NCBI GenBank assembly: GCA_017395085.1 | Contig: JAFPWF010000027.1 | Coordinates: forward strand, 1-64,000 | Direction: 5' to 3' | DNA from: Oscillospiraceae bacterium | Lineage (GTDB): Bacteria; Bacillota; Clostridia; Oscillospirales; Oscillospiraceae | Length of the DNA: 64,000 bases | Part shown: piece after piece, positions 61,451 to 64,000 of the stretch | Numbering within the stretch: position 1 is the stretch's first letter | Layout of the letters: every line of letters starts with the position of its first letter | The notes under the pieces: generated by a model | Seen by the model: only the letters and a program-made list of their open reading frames with translations | Databases searched by the model: none | Told to the model about the DNA's origin: nothing | Position numbers and translations under genes: made by a program

Positions 61451-61500
61451 ATTTTATCACAAATCCTTTTTTTGTCAATAGTAAAAATCTGCCATATCAT
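61451..61500. promoter_or_regulatory. Overlapping divergent promoters for deoC and the tRNA pair
   Basis: On the minus strand TTGACA (61478-61473) and TAAAAT (61456-61451) with an extended TGA are 16 bases apart and drive the tRNAs. On the plus strand TTGTCA (61472-61477) and TATCAT (61495-61500), 17 bases apart, face deoC. The two -35 boxes cover the same bases, so only one polymerase can bind at a time. Confidence 0.65.
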
Positions 61501-61516
61501 GATCGCATCATGATAT
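61494..61516. promoter_or_regulatory. Operator-like dyad before deoC
   Basis: ATATCATGAT (61494-61503) and ATCATGATAT (61507-61516) form a perfect 10-bp inverted repeat with a 3-base centre. It covers the plus-strand -10 box and start site of the deoC promoter, typical of a repressor site. Confidence 0.65.
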
Positions 61517-61545
61517 CAGAATTATTTTGAACGGAGGTTATTTTC

Positions 61546-62214
61546 ATGGAATTAAAAGATGTTCTGAAAACCTGTGACCATACCCTGCTTCGTGTGGATG
61601 CAAGTTCTGGAGAAATCATGGAACTTTGTGATCAGGCGGTTCGGTACGGCTGTGCGAGTGTCTGTATTCCGCCTTGCCATGTGGCGGGGGCCAAGAGATA
61701 TCTTTCCGGAAGGATGAAAGTCTGCACGGTCATCGGCTTTCCGAACGGATACTGCACGACTGCAGTCAAGGCATATGAAGCGGCTGATGCGGTACGTAAC
61801 GGTGCGGATGAGATTGACATGGTAGTGAATCTTTCCATGGTGAAAGACGGTTGCTGGGAAGATGTAAAAAATGATATTATGGCCGTACGGAATGCATGCA
61901 GGGGCAAGGTACTGAAAGTGATCATTGAATGCTGCCTGTTGACGGAAGAAGAAAAATTAATGCTCTGTGACATTGTTTCGGAATGCGGGGCAGAGTATAT
62001 TAAAACTTCCACCGGTTTCTCAAAAGGCGGAGCAACTCATGATGATGTCAGGCTGATGCGCGCACGCTGCCCGTCATCCGTAAAAGTAAAGGCTGCCGGC
62101 GGAATCTCAACCTTGGAGGATGCCGAAGAATTCCTCTCTGAAGGCGCTGACAGGCTCGGAACCAGCAGAATTGTTAAGATCGCCATGGCCCTGGAGCAGG
62201 ATGGGGATGCCTGA
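61546..62214 (+). CDS. deoC: Deoxyribose-phosphate aldolase
   Basis: Class I aldolase that splits deoxyribose 5-phosphate into glyceraldehyde 3-phosphate and acetaldehyde in nucleoside catabolism. DHTLLRVDA at the start, the assisting D in EIDMVVN, the Schiff-base lysine in EYIKTSTGF and the second lysine in VKVKAAGGI are present. 222 residues, normal. ATG 8 bases after GGAGG. A dyad overlaps its promoter. It overlaps tgt by 8 bases. Confidence 0.94.
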   Translation: MELKDVLKTCDHTLLRVDASSGEIMELCDQAVRYGCASVCIPPCHVAGAKRYLSGRMKVCTVIGFPNGYCTTAVKAYEAADAVRNGADEIDMVVNLSMVKDGCWEDVKNDIMAVRNACRGKVLKVIIECCLLTEEEKLMLCDIVSECGAEYIKTSTGFSKGGATHDDVRLMRARCPSSVKVKAAGGISTLEDAEEFLSEGADRLGTSRIVKIAMALEQDGDA

Positions 62215-63343
62215 ATATCAGCTGCTGAAAACAGAGGGGCACGCCAGGCGCGGAATTCTTCATACGGCCCATGGTTCCATCCAGACACCGGTTTTCATGA
62301 ATGTTGCGACTCAGGCCGCCATCAAAGGTGCAGTTGCAGCCTCGGATCTTCCCACGCTGAACTGTCAGGTTGCGCTTGCCAATACCTATCATTTACATGT
62401 CAGGCCGGGGGATGAGCTGATTCGCGAACTGGGAGGACTGCATCGGTTTATGAACTGGAACGGCCCGATTCTGACTGACAGCGGGGGATTTCAGATCTTC
62501 TCCCTGGCAGGGCTCAGAAAGATTCGCGAAGAGGGAGTTTCTTTTCATTCGCATGTCGATGGAAAAAAGCTCTTTATGGGGCCGGAGGAAAGCATGCGGA
62601 TTCAGGCGAATCTCGGTTCCGATATCGCGATGGCATTTGATGAATGTGTGAAGATCCCTTCTCCGAGGAAATATGTCGAAGAATCTGCGGATCGTACTTT
62701 TCGATGGCTTCAGCGATGCAAGGCTTCCTGGCTTCAGCTGCGTTTTGAAGAACACGCTGTGAATCCCGGTCAGATGCTGTTCGGGATCAATCAGGGTGCC
62801 GTGTATCACGACATCCGGCTCGAACACATGAAGCGAATTGCGGAGCTTGATCTTCCCGGATATGCAATCGGCGGACTTGCTGTCGGAGAAACCCATTCCG
62901 AGATGTATGACACCATTGAAGTTGTGGAAGAATGGATGCCGAAGGATCGGCCTCGTTATCTGATGGGAGTCGGTACGCCTGTCAATATCATTGAATCGGT
63001 CGCAAGGGGAGTGGATTTCTTTGACTGTGTGATGCCCGCGCGTAATGGACGTCACGGTCATCTGTTTACGAAAGACGGAGTTCTTAACATCCGAAACGAA
63101 AAATACGCCAAAGACCAGCAGCCGATCGATTCAGGATGCAGCTGCCCGGTATGCAGAAACTATTCCAGAGCTTATCTCCGTCATCTGTTTCAGGCGAAAG
63201 AAATGCTTTCGATGCGCCTGGCGGTCATGCACAATCTTCACTTTTATAATCAGCTGATGGAAGAAATCCGGACTGCACTGGATACGGGCACGTTCGAGCA
63301 ATATCGAAGAACATATTCAAATATCCTCGACAACAGAATTTAA
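62207..63343 (+). CDS. tgt: tRNA-guanine transglycosylase
   Basis: Inserts preQ1 at position 34 of GUN-anticodon tRNAs on the way to queuosine. The catalytic acid lies in LTDSGGFQIFSL, with GINQGAVYHDIR, GGLAVGE and the second Asp in FFDCVMPARNGRHG. The zinc site is CSCPVC with C and H later. The start ATG 62207 (MPEYQLLKTEGHARRG) is supported by the family; earlier in-frame ATGs lie inside deoC. 378 residues. Confidence 0.94.
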   Translation: MPEYQLLKTEGHARRGILHTAHGSIQTPVFMNVATQAAIKGAVAASDLPTLNCQVALANTYHLHVRPGDELIRELGGLHRFMNWNGPILTDSGGFQIFSLAGLRKIREEGVSFHSHVDGKKLFMGPEESMRIQANLGSDIAMAFDECVKIPSPRKYVEESADRTFRWLQRCKASWLQLRFEEHAVNPGQMLFGINQGAVYHDIRLEHMKRIAELDLPGYAIGGLAVGETHSEMYDTIEVVEEWMPKDRPRYLMGVGTPVNIIESVARGVDFFDCVMPARNGRHGHLFTKDGVLNIRNEKYAKDQQPIDSGCSCPVCRNYSRAYLRHLFQAKEMLSMRLAVMHNLHFYNQLMEEIRTALDTGTFEQYRRTYSNILDNRI

Positions 63344-63345
63344 TC

Positions 63346-63374
63346 TTGAAAAGTAAAGCACGGCAGAGTATAAT
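63346..63374 (+). promoter_or_regulatory. Promoter of yajC
   Basis: TTGAAA (63346-63351), 17 bases, and TATAAT (63369-63374), just after the tgt stop. Confidence 0.75.
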
Positions 63375-63403
63375 ACAAACACCGTTACATTGGGAGGTTT
63401 AGT

Positions 63404-63739
63404 ATGAATCTTATTCTTACAGCAGCGGCAGGAGCCGGCGGCGGAAGCATGATTATCATGCTCGTTGCCATGTTTGCCATCTTTTATTTTCTGATTATTC
63501 GCCCGGAGAACAAGAAAAAGAAAAAGACGGAAGAGATGCGCAGTTCTCTTTCTCTGGGAGATGGGATTACAACGATCGGCGGAATTACAGGAAAAATCGT
63601 TCAGATTACGGAAGACACCATCACCTTTGAGACCGGGGAAGACCGTGTCCGTCTGCAGGTTAAAAAATGGGCGATTTCAACCACGGACAAGATGGAAGCA
63701 GCGGAAGCTGCAGAAGCGTCCAAAGGCAGAAAACGCTGA
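63404..63739 (+). CDS. yajC: Preprotein translocase subunit YajC
   Basis: A small single-helix membrane protein (111 residues) of the Sec holotranslocon. The helix at about 12-30 ends in FYFLIIRPENKKKKK, followed by SLSLGDGITTIGGITGKIV and ISTTDKME, all typical. The last residues are alanine- and lysine-rich. ATG 6 bases after GGGAGG. It has its own promoter and terminator; tgt-yajC linkage is standard. Confidence 0.93.
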   Translation: MNLILTAAAGAGGGSMIIMLVAMFAIFYFLIIRPENKKKKKTEEMRSSLSLGDGITTIGGITGKIVQITEDTITFETGEDRVRLQVKKWAISTTDKMEAAEAAEASKGRKR

Positions 63740-63750
63740 TAATTTCCGAT

Positions 63751-63778
63751 AAAACAGCGCCCGAAAGGCGCTGTTTTA
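63751..63778 (+). terminator. Terminator after yajC
   Basis: AAAACAGCGCC (63751-63761) pairs with GGCGCTGTTTT (63767-63777) around CGAAA. Confidence 0.88.
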
Positions 63779-63792
63779 TGCATTTTAGTAGT

Positions 63793-63985
63793 TTACATAA
63801 CATCATTATTGTAAGTATTTGTCCCTCATATTGTCACAGCTGCAGAGTTTGCATCACAAGATATAGACCATCTCCAAATATCGAAAAAAAGGAAGTAAAA
63901 ATTTCAAAATAGTTTCGTCAATTTACATAATATTACATAAATGTTGAGAACGGCTCTTGATTTAAACCCAGAAATGTAATATATT
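63793..63985 (+). promoter_or_regulatory. Right-edge regulatory region with repeated TTACATAA and a likely promoter
   Basis: TTACATAA occurs at 63793-63800, 63923-63930 and 63933-63940, the last two one helical turn apart. Further on, TTGATT (63957-63962), 17 bases and TATATT (63980-63985) form a possible promoter for a gene beyond the window. No open frame worth calling lies in 63779-64000. Confidence 0.45.
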
Positions 63986-64000
63986 GTATCCGTAATTAAC

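Noticed and set aside
1-64000. CRISPR array, insertion sequence, prophage or integrated element
   Set aside because: No spaced direct repeats, transposase or integrase genes, or tRNA-associated attachment duplications were seen; only the left-edge fragment hints at a mobile gene.

Overview
The window is about 64 kb of chromosomal, non-repetitive DNA from a low-to-mid GC Firmicute. It is most likely a member of class Clostridia, and I infer an Oscillospiraceae/Ruminococcaceae-type organism. The basis is gene content and order (Asp23-nusB-xseA-xseB-ispA-dxs-tlyA-nadK-argR-recN; pyrK-pyrD-pyrF; murT-gatD; a BofA-family gene), strong GGAGG ribosome binding sites, frequent TTG starts and extended -10 (TGn) promoters. 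I see no rRNA, CRISPR array, intact insertion sequence or prophage. Coding density is very high, with most genes in chains whose stop and start codons overlap.

Layout. 1-6.2 kb: a cut-off gene at the left edge with a strong hairpin over its ribosome binding site; then, on the minus strand, yfbR and alr (one operon), thrH with a small unknown gene, and the pyrimidine genes pyrK-pyrD-pyrF. A TetR-type regulator diverges from pyrK. 6.3-14.6 kb, plus strand: rpe, recR, rnjA, an Spx/ArsC-like gene, then rplU-rpmA-obg with an L21-type leader, followed by a vanZ-like gene, a strongly degenerate P-type ATPase and a HAD phosphatase. 15.3-30.3 kb: a 14-gene chain with no gap above about 30 bases, from Asp23 and nusB through exonuclease VII, isoprenoid (ispA, dxs), tlyA, nadK, argR, recN and tyrS to a GH25 lysozyme and two glycogen/alpha-glucan enzymes. 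30.3-33.3 kb: rplS with its leader, then an O-antigen-ligase-like protein and a GT2 glycosyltransferase.

33.3-38.5 kb, minus strand: a MoxR / DUF58 / membrane transglutaminase / PAP2 phosphatase / unknown operon, read from a promoter with a perfect palindrome in its spacer. 38.6-45.1 kb, plus: mgtE, an AEC permease, DUF1643, the potassium system trkA-trkH and a PIN/NYN-like gene. 45.1-48.9 kb: tRNA-Ser, a lysophospholipase-like hydrolase, then murT-gatD on the minus strand. 48.9-61.2 kb, plus: a zinc-ribbon membrane protein and a 9-gene chain: NagD-like HAD, protein mannosyltransferase homologue, BofA-family protein, a divergent type IIA topoisomerase pair, and four surface genes (a transglutaminase-fold lipoprotein without its cysteine, a phosphodiester glycosidase, a tiny membrane protein and an LTD-CotH lipoprotein). 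61.2-64 kb: tRNA-Leu and tRNA-Gly (minus) diverging from deoC, then tgt and yajC.

Most of the window is core housekeeping: cell wall (alr, murT-gatD, ispA/dxs for undecaprenyl carrier), translation, DNA repair and ion homeostasis. The least conventional parts are the catalytically dead-looking, actuator-less P-type ATPase at 12.3-13.9 kb and the topoisomerase-plus-surface-protein chain at 52-61 kb. Function calls rest on motifs and family knowledge read by eye. No database search was possible.
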